DNA from: Pinibacter aurantiacus
Lineage (GTDB): Bacteria > Bacteroidota > Bacteroidia > Chitinophagales > Chitinophagaceae
Length of the DNA stretch: 64,000 bases
Reading direction: 5' to 3'
Assembly: GCF_019130065.1 (NCBI RefSeq)
Contig: NZ_JAHSPG010000013.1
Coordinates: 310,001-374,000, forward strand
Below, in pieces: positions 37,001 to 45,374 of the stretch. A model generated the notes under the pieces. It did not search any database. It saw only the letters and a program-made list of their open reading frames with translations, and was not told where the DNA came from. Both the position numbers and the translations under genes were made by a program. Positions within the stretch are counted from its first letter, which is position 1. Each line of letters begins with the position of its first letter.

Positions 37001-40000
37001 TTTGTTATTGTTTTCATCAAGTATCGTATAATCATAAACCTGTCCCAAACGGGCCGTATTACCATGTGTCATGCCATGCCATTCGTCGGAAAGCGTGACC
37101 TTCTTCACCCTGCTGCCGCCGCCTATTTTTTTGCCAGCCGGAGTATTAAGACGCACCATGCTTCTCGAAAGATCAACATTGTCCGCAAAATGTTTCCTGG
37201 ATGCAGATTTTTCAAATGGCTGTACCAGTTCATCCAGGTTGGTAATTGATTGAAGAAGTGATTTCAACGCCGCTTGCCAGTCTGAGCCCACATCTGCATT
37301 GTCGTAGTTGTTATACGCAAATTGTGGCAAGTCTGATTTAAGCATCTGCCATGCGGCTTTACAAACCGGGTTGTAACCATCAAGTTTTTTTAAAGTAACC
37401 ATACCGGTGTGATCATCGATCCTTTTGCAATTATTGATGTCGATCTCTGCATATCCGTACACGTACTCATACTTGCCTGTTTTGTTGAGGTCAACAGACA
37501 TTTTAAAGAATATCTTGTCCTGGAACGAGCCATCTGCATTCTTCAAATACAGTTTTTTGAAATCATCATCATTCGTAATAGCCTTAGGAAGTTCTACCAG
37601 CAAACCATCTGCACCATTAAGTCCTGTTGATTTATTGATCGCTGCAGTATTTGTACCAATTCCTTTTACGAAGCACATTTGCATAGCTTTTCTATTTTGT
37701 ACAAATGCATAGTCATCCGCTTCGTATGTTACATTAATCACCCCCCCTGTAGGCGTAGTAATTTTATTTAGCTGCCACTTTGAAACAAATTTGTTTTCCA
37801 GTTCCCTTTCGTCATAATTGGTGTTATCATTATCCTGCAAAGTATACGGGAACTCGGAGTTGTATAGTCTTGGAGAAGAAGCATTATCAGTCTGATGATT
37901 GTACCAGCTTTGTTTAAAATTTCCCCATCGGTCTTGCTGACGTTCCAAATAAAGATCGTTGAATTCCGGGTCTGTAGGATCCGAGGGTGTAGGAAAATCG
38001 CCAGTTTTTATCAACGTGTTATCATACTCAAACAGGTATGGGTTAAGACTCCCTCTGTTATTTTTTCCAAAGGTGAAATAGACTTTTTTCAAAGTCAGTT
38101 TCCCACCTGAAGTTACGTCGCCAACATTGGTTTTATTGTTGGGAATTCCCGGCCACATTGAGTAGTCATATTCGAAATGCACTATTTTAATTGGTGTAGC
38201 ATTCGCCCCATTCTTTAAATAGTCTGATTTGGAATATAAAACGATACGATCTAATTTTTGAGGTGCACACATGGTTCCTATACCGCCCTTCTCATCTGCC
38301 ACACCGTAACCATCATTTCTGGCGCTCGTTTCAAAAATGGCGATCATTGTTTTACTCTCAACAGACTTTAAGTACCAAAGCTCTTTTTTACCGTAGCTGT
38401 AACTGGCTTTGTCATCCTTTGGATCACTTAAAAAGCCTTCATTGTAATTAGCTTTATTTTGTGCAAACGGAGCTCTCCAATTATATAAATCGTTTAGCTT
38501 TTTATAATTGAACTTGATAGCAGTTCCTAAGTCATCGTCTGTTATACCATCATCGGTAACGTCAACATAATCAGGAGACAGAATACCGGTCAACAAAAAT
38601 GATGTTGCATATCCCGGAGTGGTTTCCTTGCTTACCAGATTGTCCCTGCCGTTATTATTACCCGTCAGTGAATTCGTTGAAACATCCTTGTCGGTATAAC
38701 CAACCAATCCTGTTCTTCTTGCCTTTGCAATATCTGGTATCGATTTTTGATCTATAGAAAAAGTCACTTCGGTTTGCGTTGTGTTATACACAGGAATGCC
38801 ATACACCATTCGCTTTCCCTGGTCGTCGGTCACAGTCATTTCAGTGATATGATTTGGCTGACGGATTCCATCCGCACGCGGAATATCGTCATCTCCAACT
38901 GATTTTATCATTTTGTCAAGCGCGAAATCAGCTTCTCCAGCCGTCAGATAACTAAGCGTATAACTTCTTGGCACCCTTCCTGCCTTTGCCAGACTTCCGT
39001 TGATAATATTCTGACGCCCGTTTTCTTTCGATTTCAATGCAGCATAGGCAGTGGCATTTGAAACATATCCAAGATCGTTGATGGCAACGCTTTCTGTATT
39101 TTCACCTCCGATATTATTAATGTAGTTGACATCGTTTCTCGAAGCTTCACCTTCGCGCTTGAAATAAATAGGTTCATCATCTGTGGTACTCGGTCTTTCA
39201 GCAGCGGTTAGAAATTGATTGTTGTTAACCCATTTTCCCGTTACTGCGTCTCCGGAAACGGCATCAATCCTCGCACCACCTTTATAAATTTCTCCACCCC
39301 CTAGTGTTACTCCGATACCGGCATTGATGGACTGGTTTCTATATGCTCTGTCAAATATGGTGTAGCTGCCGCCATAGTAAGCCCTGTACTGACCCGATCC
39401 CGTTTGTCCGGTTGCCGTAAAATAATCCTGCGTAGAAACTGGAATTGCAATGCTTGGCGCACTTGGTATAAACACACCGTCTTTCTCCCTGTTGAAATCG
39501 AGTAAGGCGTTAGTATTTTGTCTCCCTTTCAAATAATTCAAGTAGCCATAAGCCGGCACTTTTGAAAACGGGCTCGTATTTGTTTCCTTGTAGTAATAGC
39601 CTGTTAACCCAAAGCCAACGTATTGTCCAAATAGCGACAGGCCAAAATCCAAACCTGCAGTGTAGCTTTCGCTCCGTGAATTGTTACTGAAAGTAGGCGT
39701 ATAGGTCTGGCCAAAATAATGAACGGCGCTGGTTTCAAAAGTGGTACTGTTAAGATCGTTTGTTGAATATGACGCAGAAAGCGACAATTGTTTTAAACCC
39801 GATCTTGTATTATAGTGCAAACTTCCCGAAAGACTTGCATGGTTTTGATCGGTAAGGTCATCATGCATAGCACTTAAGGAGAGAGATGGCGACAGTGAAA
39901 CACCCTGGCGATTGTCTGAAGTAATACCCAGACCTGCAGTAAGTGAAGATTTTTTGTTCTTAGCCAGCTCAAATCCCAAGCTCGCGCCAACTTCTGCCCC

Positions 40001-40492
40001 GATGCCGTAATAGTTGTCTTTGTAAACGCCAACTTTAAGACTCGCGTTTCCATACTCCCATGAAAAAAAGGAAGGTTTAATAACCAACTGCCCGCCTATC
40101 TTTTTAAAATCCTTCTTCTTGTACACCTTATCAATGTGATCTTTTTCTCCGCTAAAATCATCTGGCAGTCCTCTCATCGTTCTGTTCATTGAACCTGGAT
40201 TTAATGACCATCCCGCACCAACCCAACTCGCTTCATCTTCCGGGCCCGTTCCAGACTGATAACTCATGTTGATAGGATAGCCACCCACATCCATCAACGG
40301 TATGTTGTATTTAAAATCGCCTGTGAACAGGTCCACAAGGTCGTTGGTCCCGGCCGGTTCAAACTTTTGCATTTCCGGTTGTGTAGGTCCGGAGGTTAAT
40401 GCATACGCAGAAAGCGGCGTCATAAATTGAACGGTAAATACAGCCAGGAAAAATGCTGCTATCAGTTTTTGTCTACGGATACGGTTGTACAT
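34037..40492 (-). CDS. Giant RHS/SpvB-like companion protein (2151 aa)
   Basis: I start at ATG 40492 (MYNRIRRQKLIAAFFLAVFT, a signal peptide ending near SAYA); the frame opens further upstream only through a TTG. Residues about 35-100 (DLVDLFTGDFKYNIPLMDVG, YPINMSYQSG) resemble the opening strands of SpvB/TcdB and RHS proteins. A long beta-rich region follows without named domains; SWVGAGWSLNPGSMNRTMRG is a hallmark of such Bacteroidota proteins. Residues about 1977-2090 look like a carbohydrate-binding jelly roll (YILNFWVYDNNPNSNKVTGL). The end (MRLMAQLDENNFATLYEYDD, EGTPIRVKKETERG) is YD-repeat-like. There is no toxin tip. It lies 10 bp after the lipoprotein gene and may form the complementary half of an RHS cocoon with the 3653-residue toxin. 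Confidence 0.88.
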   Translation of the reverse strand: MYNRIRRQKLIAAFFLAVFTVQFMTPLSAYALTSGPTQPEMQKFEPAGTNDLVDLFTGDFKYNIPLMDVGGYPINMSYQSGTGPEDEASWVGAGWSLNPGSMNRTMRGLPDDFSGEKDHIDKVYKKKDFKKIGGQLVIKPSFFSWEYGNASLKVGVYKDNYYGIGAEVGASLGFELAKNKKSSLTAGLGITSDNRQGVSLSPSLSLSAMHDDLTDQNHASLSGSLHYNTRSGLKQLSLSASYSTNDLNSTTFETSAVHYFGQTYTPTFSNNSRSESYTAGLDFGLSLFGQYVGFGLTGYYYKETNTSPFSKVPAYGYLNYLKGRQNTNALLDFNREKDGVFIPSAPSIAIPVSTQDYFTATGQTGSGQYRAYYGGSYTIFDRAYRNQSINAGIGVTLGGGEIYKGGARIDAVSGDAVTGKWVNNNQFLTAAERPSTTDDEPIYFKREGEASRNDVNYINNIGGENTESVAINDLGYVSNATAYAALKSKENGRQNIINGSLAKAGRVPRSYTLSYLTAGEADFALDKMIKSVGDDDIPRADGIRQPNHITEMTVTDDQGKRMVYGIPVYNTTQTEVTFSIDQKSIPDIAKARRTGLVGYTDKDVSTNSLTGNNNGRDNLVSKETTPGYATSFLLTGILSPDYVDVTDDGITDDDLGTAIKFNYKKLNDLYNWRAPFAQNKANYNEGFLSDPKDDKASYSYGKKELWYLKSVESKTMIAIFETSARNDGYGVADEKGGIGTMCAPQKLDRIVLYSKSDYLKNGANATPIKIVHFEYDYSMWPGIPNNKTNVGDVTSGGKLTLKKVYFTFGKNNRGSLNPYLFEYDNTLIKTGDFPTPSDPTDPEFNDLYLERQQDRWGNFKQSWYNHQTDNASSPRLYNSEFPYTLQDNDNTNYDERELENKFVSKWQLNKITTPTGGVINVTYEADDYAFVQNRKAMQMCFVKGIGTNTAAINKSTGLNGADGLLVELPKAITNDDDFKKLYLKNADGSFQDKIFFKMSVDLNKTGKYEYVYGYAEIDINNCKRIDDHTGMVTLKKLDGYNPVCKAAWQMLKSDLPQFAYNNYDNADVGSDWQAALKSLLQSITNLDELVQPFEKSASRKHFADNVDLSRSMVRLNTPAGKKIGGGSRVKKVTLSDEWHGMTHGNTARLGQVYDYTILDENNNKISSGVASYEPQIGNEENPFHEPLNYTEKVHWSADKYHFIEKPFCESYFPAAAVGYSKVTVRSTGADYETNPTDVSETGYIENEFYTAKDFPTLVDYLPLEQKNYTNSLILQLFSATYINKVSTSQGFKVELNDMHGKPKSVKVYDKGGSNISSTEYYYNVKDENAPEKQLNNNVDVMEKDGTVTSNVPLGTDIDFITDVRESVNESIGGSVGIYTGGMAILWFYVPYFSVSINANINRDAYNSVSAVKVIHKSGLLKKVRTVKNGSSITAENMLWDGTTGEVLCTKNQNEYDDYTYSFNYPAYMAYEGMGEAYKNIGARGMLWEMGSGVFAFPYASLSLFPGDMVSYKVTGEKAWVIKSGDGRLRIVTKDGTYHNPYLQQVIVLRSGRRNMLTASAGSVVCTNNPIVNVGGVNRVQIDAGKNILDAKAVTYKDEWAIAVNKFYGSYEAPDVTQCAIDKDCWRNYLFTLMALPADFDASRRKIFSSDDQNLVNETVAHGLCKIDGVDPLYLHYKNLNDDHHEVPGNISTPLKMISGDRASLASFNIVFDVVDDQFNNFLQDNTKNQQERLEELYMWYTENNRDKYILDNDGDCAFVLKKAPCATCDYQPILRFHIVAPTTTKYGCLDPLNNVINPYYKGVLGNWRPEQNFAYVVNRDQTTGNNSINSGTNIRKNGFYTTFNPFWQFQTTGLQDAHSIDNRWVMSNESIYFDEKGNEVENMDALKRYGAALFGYRGSVATAVGVNARRNEIAFDGFEDYNFVLSSTATEQCPLNRHLDWGDLASSGSTVSGTMAHTGKSSLNLNGSVVVKSIAGNAEAPTTSALAYNSQFQYILTANEQALGFAPVNGRKYILNFWVYDNNPNSNKVTGLTLKLNGNTIDFAQKEVPVVEGWKQVEVKFMAQPTFSMEIGGSNLYIDDVRLLPNDGQLTSFVYDPISMRLMAQLDENNFATLYEYDDEGTPIRVKKETERGIMTIKESRQAYKSKTLQP

Positions 40493-40502
40493 CTGAAAAA
40501 GT

Positions 40503-41000
40503 TTATCTGCCCAAAGCAATTATGTGTGAACCCCAAACGCCATTTTTATCGTTAAAGAACAACGTGTCGGGATTTAGATCTTTATTAACTTCAAAAACAA
40601 GAATGCCCTCATTCTTTTCAGTCGACATTTTTGTCAAAGGCTGAAAGTGTATCGGTGCAATTGAATCTCCATTGTTGACAATCTTCCAATCTTTGTACAT
40701 GTCATACAAAAAATATTTGGAATCCTCTTCTTTCTTTCCATTGCTAACGGCTTGCGCATTGTTGTCGATAAATTCCACTTTATAACAACAAAATTTCGTC
40801 ACCGCATTCACATTACTGGAGTCGTTTTGCAACAACTGATTGGTTGGAAAACTATCTACGTAAATCATTTTGTTTTTGCCGGTAATTTCCACCCAGTGTT
40901 TTTTTTGCGGCACTACTACCTCCTGCTTCGTGTTGCTATTTTTACACCCCCAGGCATAAATCACAGCCATCATCATGATTAAAAAAATTTGTCTCTTCAT
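40503..41000 (-). CDS. Lipoprotein of unknown function in the RHS operon (165 aa)
   Basis: A lipoprotein signal peptide ends in the lipobox AWGC (Cys 19); the next residue is Lys, not Asp. The mature part has no domain I recognise; it contains CCYKVEFIDNNAQAVSNGKK and ends FFNDKNGVWGSHIIALGR. It begins 3 bp after the Fn3-like gene and ends 10 bp before the ATG of the giant protein, thus in the same message. It may tether the secreted partners to the outer membrane, which is a guess from context. Confidence 0.85.
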   Translation of the reverse strand: MKRQIFLIMMMAVIYAWGCKNSNTKQEVVVPQKKHWVEITGKNKMIYVDSFPTNQLLQNDSSNVNAVTKFCCYKVEFIDNNAQAVSNGKKEEDSKYFLYDMYKDWKIVNNGDSIAPIHFQPLTKMSTEKNEGILVFEVNKDLNPDTLFFNDKNGVWGSHIIALGR

Positions 41001-41003
41001 CTC

Positions 41004-42098
41004 CTACTCGTTTGAATCTTTATCCTGATAAATAAATCTTACTTCCATCGCAGGTTCATTAAATGGCATCACTTTTAACAGATAGTGTTTGCCAACTTCT
41101 AAATCCAGTTCTGTAAGATTGATGTCGATCTTATTCAGTCCCGTTTGTATAGCGACCTCCGGTGTATTTTTAATTTTCTCTTTCAAGTTTTCAGTACTGT
41201 AAATCGCGTAGTTAAGTTTTTTAACGTTGTAGTTATTCGTAAATGAAAACTTCAGATATCTGTTTGCTATGTAGTAGTTGCCATTCACGAGTGACTGCAG
41301 TTCCCGGTAACTGTCTTTTGGCATGGCCGGCGCCGGCTCTGTACACTGAACAGTAAATTCCCAAATTTCAGATTGAGATATCGTCACTCCGTTTTGGTAT
41401 GCTATTACCTGCCAGCAGTAAGTTTTTCCTTCCTGCAAATCTGGTGCGCTTGTTGGGTAATTGATCATTGTTGACGAGATATTGTCAAGCAGAATCAAAG
41501 GCGAATTCGTCAGCAGATTTTCTACCGCATCTCCTTGTTTTTTTTCTGTTAACAACAGCCTGAACTTCATCGAAGGGCTATAAGGAATTGGCGGTTGCCA
41601 GCTCAGCGGCGGTCGTTTTTGACATATTTTGTCTTTATCATCCGGACTTAACAAAGTCAGCGGTACAAGCGGCTGCACGTTGCCATCAAAACAACTTTCA
41701 TCATCGCTGTCCTTATCGACAGATACAAATTTGAAACAGAATGTATACTCTCCTGCCGGAAAACTTCTGGTTTGATTTACTATCGATGCCAAGGCATTTG
41801 AAGCGAAATTGAACGAACTGTTCGCGAATACGTTTCTTGGTAAATTGCTATTTCCTGCATTAAGCGTAAATACCGGCGTCATTAAAGTCATAACATCTGA
41901 CTTCGACTTATTTTCTTTTACGGAAATAAACACCTTTCCATCGATCTTTCCCCCCGAAAGGTTTTGTATTTGTACCATGCTCAGTCCATCTACATTTCTT
42001 CCATATACTTCCGGAAGAAAATTGAATATGACCTGGCTATGCGTACGCTGACTCCAGGTAAAACACAGTACTAACAATATAATCCATCTGCTTTTCAT
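41004..42098 (-). CDS. Secreted protein with Fn3-like segment (364 aa)
   Basis: The signal peptide (about residues 1-21) ends at THSQ. The N-terminal half (EVYGRNVDGLSMVQIQNLSG, FPAGEYTFCFKFV) is a beta-sandwich of unknown type; residues about 165-255 look Fn3-like, with PPLSWQPPIPYSPSMKFRLL and GKTYCWQVIAY. Several cysteines may form disulfides. It follows the barrel gene by 14 bp and precedes the lipoprotein by 3 bp. Similar proteins next to outer-membrane barrels occur in Bacteroidota surface-export loci, but I cannot name a family. Confidence 0.84.
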   Translation of the reverse strand: MKSRWIILLVLCFTWSQRTHSQVIFNFLPEVYGRNVDGLSMVQIQNLSGGKIDGKVFISVKENKSKSDVMTLMTPVFTLNAGNSNLPRNVFANSSFNFASNALASIVNQTRSFPAGEYTFCFKFVSVDKDSDDESCFDGNVQPLVPLTLLSPDDKDKICQKRPPLSWQPPIPYSPSMKFRLLLTEKKQGDAVENLLTNSPLILLDNISSTMINYPTSAPDLQEGKTYCWQVIAYQNGVTISQSEIWEFTVQCTEPAPAMPKDSYRELQSLVNGNYYIANRYLKFSFTNNYNVKKLNYAIYSTENLKEKIKNTPEVAIQTGLNKIDINLTELDLEVGKHYLLKVMPFNEPAMEVRFIYQDKDSNE

Positions 42099-42112
42099 AT
42101 ATCTAAATCACT

Positions 42113-44482
42113 TTATAAAGTATAATGAATAATGGCGCTGCCGAATAATTGATTCGCAAACTCCGTTCTGATTACCTTGACAGCCTTCTTGTATCCTATT
42201 TCAAAATCAATATTTAATTTCTCGAGCAACTGCGTGCTTAATTGCTGTTTAAGTCCAAGTTGTTGGTTCCAACCTGCATTTGAATAATATCCAATACCAC
42301 TTGCCATCCTTAGTTTTTGAATACTATAGCTATAGTTCGTTTCAGCATTAAACATTGATGTACTAAACAAGTAGTCTTGACTTTTTGCTTTGTTCATCAG
42401 CAATGACAGAGAAAGTATATTTTTTCCCAGCACCACAGAGGAAGTATGCATTATCATAAGAGATGAGTTCCTGTAATTTGCAGTGTCAACGGTTGGTATA
42501 TTTTGCTTTTGATTACTTACGACCACATTGTTAAGTATTCTTTTATTAAACAGCTTATAGCCATAAGACCCGTCAGCCTGCAATCTGGATGTAAAGCCTT
42601 TATTACTTTTCTCATCAATCATTTGGGTATTATATCCTGTTCGTTGATAAGTAAGATTTACGCGGCTGTTGCGATTGAACTTATAACCCAGTTGAAACTT
42701 CGTGTTGAACGATGTGTAGAAATAGTTATTATTCGGGTCAAATTTTTGTTTGCGGAAGTCTGTGGCAAAACGGACGTTTATTTTTTGTTTGTAGAATTTT
42801 CTGCCAAGAGACAATCCCACCTGGGATTCTCCTCTGCGCAAGTTCACGTTGCCCGGATTATTATAACCAAGCCCCACCTTCTTTACAAACACATTCACGT
42901 CTGTTTTAAAAACTTCACCTTCATAATTAACCTTTCCTCCAATATCAGACATGCCCTTGTTTGACAAAGCCGTTTTGTTTGAGACAATAGTATCTGATGA
43001 GAAGTTATTTTGGTATGACCCGAATGATTTTGACAGATCAAAATCAACTTTATTTTTCAGGCCCCAACCAAAAGATGTATGATAGGAAATAACTGCGTCC
43101 TTGTGGCGCGCAGTTGGTAAAAGGTCTGTTGATCTAATCCCGAGAATTTTATTTCTATCGGTTACGTTATTATTAAAATCAAAAAAGTTCAGGGATATAT
43201 TTTGTTGAACTGCGCTTCCTGGTGCAGAACCAAATTTGAGTCCAGTCATACTGGAATAATCCGAAACAGCACTGGTTAATCCTTGCTGCAGCCATTGAGA
43301 GGAAGTATTGTTGCGGCCATATATAAAACCAAATGTCTTTGACTTGGTTTGAAATTCTGTGTTGATACCATTGTTCACAACATTCTTGAAACCAAAGTCT
43401 CCCGATTGAACTGGATTTTGCCCAACATCCAGACGAGACACACTCATGAACAATTTTTGCAACCCGCTGATTTCAGCATTGTTTTCTATCGCACTTTTCA
43501 GATTTGACGGATCTGACAAATAGGATTTAATATTGGAAGAGTTTAAAGGCAAATTTGAACGCAACTCTTTAACAAGTTTGTTGTTTTCAAATTTGTCCTT
43601 GTATGCTGTTATCTTTCCATAGATCTTTTGCAACGCCTCATATTGTTCCACATCTCCTTTTGCTTTTTGAAATGCTATCGCTTTGAGAGAATCCTTTCCA
43701 TTTCCGGTGCCGCTTTTCAATAGCTCCTGGTACTGCATTGCGCTTTGTGAATACTTGTTGTAAACACTGTCCGGAATTATTTTACTACGCAAACTGGAAA
43801 GATCATTTCCTGATAAACTATTTGATTGTGATGGCAGTTGTAAAACCCGGTTATATTTTTTTTCATATTCCCCTTTAATCGCTGCGATCTCTTTATTCAG
43901 AGACTGTTCATATTCTGCTCTAATGGCATTGATTCTATTCATCCCTGCCGCCATTATTTTTTCGGCCGATATTTTTTCAAGAACCTTTGCCCTGAGAATA
44001 TCCATGTATTTTGTGTGATCAAAGTTGAACTTATAAAAATCGTTCAACGGAGTTTGATCGTAAGTGTATAACCCGTCATTACCCTTTAGATGCAGATTAA
44101 AAGGCATGTTTACAATGGATGCACCCAAAGAAACATCATATGCAGCTACCCCACGGATGCCATTAAAGGCCGCAGATGTATCATATAAATAATTGTAAGA
44201 AGCAGTCAATCCAATCTCTCCGGGTTTTACAATCGTATTCTTGTCGAACAACTTAATCTTTGATTCGAGTTCTGATACGGGCTCCATCACTACCTTGCCC
44301 GAGGCCAACACTTTTTTCTTAATAGCGTCTGAGGAAACCTGATTACCAATATTATTCAATCCATTGCCAGGAAGAATGGAATCAATCTTAGGAAGCCGGG
44401 CCTTTAACGACGAATCTTGTCCAAATGCAGACGCTGCAAACAATGTTGCAAATGAGCACACGACTAATATCAATAATCTCAT
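42113..44482 (-). CDS. Outer-membrane beta-barrel protein with periplasmic coiled coil (789 aa)
   Basis: The signal peptide (1-21) ends AFGQ. Residues about 165-330 are strongly helical and charged (NRINAIRAEYEQSLNKEIAA, EKKYNRVLQ), likely a coiled coil. From about residue 350 the sequence is amphipathic beta with alternating aromatic residues (FGFIYGRNN, VSLSLGRKFYKQ, YGYKLFNKRILNN) and ends LFGSAIIHYTL with the C-terminal aromatic pattern of outer-membrane barrels. It is the first gene of the RHS toxin operon behind a good promoter. I infer an export channel or surface anchor for the giant RHS proteins; it matches no export system I can name. Confidence 0.85.
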   Translation of the reverse strand: MRLLILVVCSFATLFAASAFGQDSSLKARLPKIDSILPGNGLNNIGNQVSSDAIKKKVLASGKVVMEPVSELESKIKLFDKNTIVKPGEIGLTASYNYLYDTSAAFNGIRGVAAYDVSLGASIVNMPFNLHLKGNDGLYTYDQTPLNDFYKFNFDHTKYMDILRAKVLEKISAEKIMAAGMNRINAIRAEYEQSLNKEIAAIKGEYEKKYNRVLQLPSQSNSLSGNDLSSLRSKIIPDSVYNKYSQSAMQYQELLKSGTGNGKDSLKAIAFQKAKGDVEQYEALQKIYGKITAYKDKFENNKLVKELRSNLPLNSSNIKSYLSDPSNLKSAIENNAEISGLQKLFMSVSRLDVGQNPVQSGDFGFKNVVNNGINTEFQTKSKTFGFIYGRNNTSSQWLQQGLTSAVSDYSSMTGLKFGSAPGSAVQQNISLNFFDFNNNVTDRNKILGIRSTDLLPTARHKDAVISYHTSFGWGLKNKVDFDLSKSFGSYQNNFSSDTIVSNKTALSNKGMSDIGGKVNYEGEVFKTDVNVFVKKVGLGYNNPGNVNLRRGESQVGLSLGRKFYKQKINVRFATDFRKQKFDPNNNYFYTSFNTKFQLGYKFNRNSRVNLTYQRTGYNTQMIDEKSNKGFTSRLQADGSYGYKLFNKRILNNVVVSNQKQNIPTVDTANYRNSSLMIMHTSSVVLGKNILSLSLLMNKAKSQDYLFSTSMFNAETNYSYSIQKLRMASGIGYYSNAGWNQQLGLKQQLSTQLLEKLNIDFEIGYKKAVKVIRTEFANQLFGSAIIHYTL

Positions 44483-44624
44483 TGGTTATTGTATAAAATT
44501 GAAAAGACTAATACTCTGGGGATCTATTCTTCTATGAAAAATAAATTGAAGTAAATCGATATTGTGTGGCGAGATGGGGAGTGTAATTTTTTTTCATGTC
44601 AAAGGTTTTTTGGTTAGGGACGGG

Positions 44625-44654
44625 CAAAAATATGTATATTTTTTTTTCAACAAA
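44625..44654 (-). promoter_or_regulatory. Bacteroidota-type promoter of the RHS toxin operon
   Basis: On the minus strand TTTG (44654-44651) and a perfect TATTTTTG (44632-44625; consensus TAnnTTTG) are separated by 18 bp that include a run of nine A. The expected transcription start is near 44618, giving a leader of about 135 nt before the ATG at 44482. Confidence 0.7.
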
Positions 44655-44787
44655 TACCACTAACCGGGTATTGTGTAATGCCTATAAGAGTAACCACTTA
44701 CATTCGAAAGAAACATTTACTGATAGCGCTGGAAGCTGTTTTTCTTTATCGAGACTGTAGTTTTTAAGGCCTTGGTTGAAAACTGAA

Positions 44788-45048
44788 TCAAGTCGACTGT
44801 TTTATATATTCCAAACAAAACCTATTTATTGCAAACACCCAATCCATCAACTGGCTGGAAGCAGGAATTGAACTTTGACTATTTTTTTTATCACCGCCTG
44901 CGAGCTTTATTTTCTGTTTGTATAAAATCACATTCTCTTTTTGACTGTTCTCTGGTTCATTTAAAAAATGATAACTGCGCCTCCATTTTGATGCAGTTTC
45001 TGTAAATACAGAAGCACTGACAAGCAAACCAAAAACACCATAATTCAT
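44788..45048 (-). CDS. Possible small secreted protein (86 aa)
   Basis: An ATG-started frame with a short hydrophobic N-terminus (MNYGVFGLLVSASVF) and a polar remainder. It has no recognised domain and no operon partner: the next minus-strand gene begins 306 bp downstream behind its own promoter. It may be a real gene of unknown function or a chance frame. Confidence 0.3.
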   Translation of the reverse strand: MNYGVFGLLVSASVFTETASKWRRSYHFLNEPENSQKENVILYKQKIKLAGGDKKNSQSSIPASSQLMDWVFAINRFCLEYIKQST

Positions 45049-45374
45049 TTTTTCTTTACAATGATTGCCTTGAGCTTATAATATTTTGGAGTTGAACCGA
45101 ACGCATAACTTTCTTCCATTATTATTTTTTTAAGGAGAGATCAAATCCACATTGATGCACAAGGTCTTACAAACTGCGTATAAGGGTACATTCCTGGTTC
45201 TGGAATAATTCAAATAAAATAATTCGTCGCCTAATGGTCACCGTAAAATTATTCCTTAATTTGCGCATATCGTATATTTACGAACCTAACACTTACGCAA
45301 AACCGCAAAACAACAAAATATTTACTATTTTGTATTCGGAAAATACGGACCCTTACCTAAACAACATATGACCC
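45049..45374. other. Intergenic region upstream of the type IX-sorted protein
   Basis: These 326 AT-rich bases carry no gene. They must hold the promoter of the gene at 45375. TTAATTTG (around 45252-45259) matches seven of eight positions of a -7 element, but no well-placed -33 is evident. Confidence 0.5.

Noticed and set aside
42113-44482. The 789-aa barrel protein considered as PorP/SprF-type (gliding and type IX)
   Set aside because: It is more than twice the size of PorP/SprF proteins and has a large coiled coil. No PorP-type motif was recognised.
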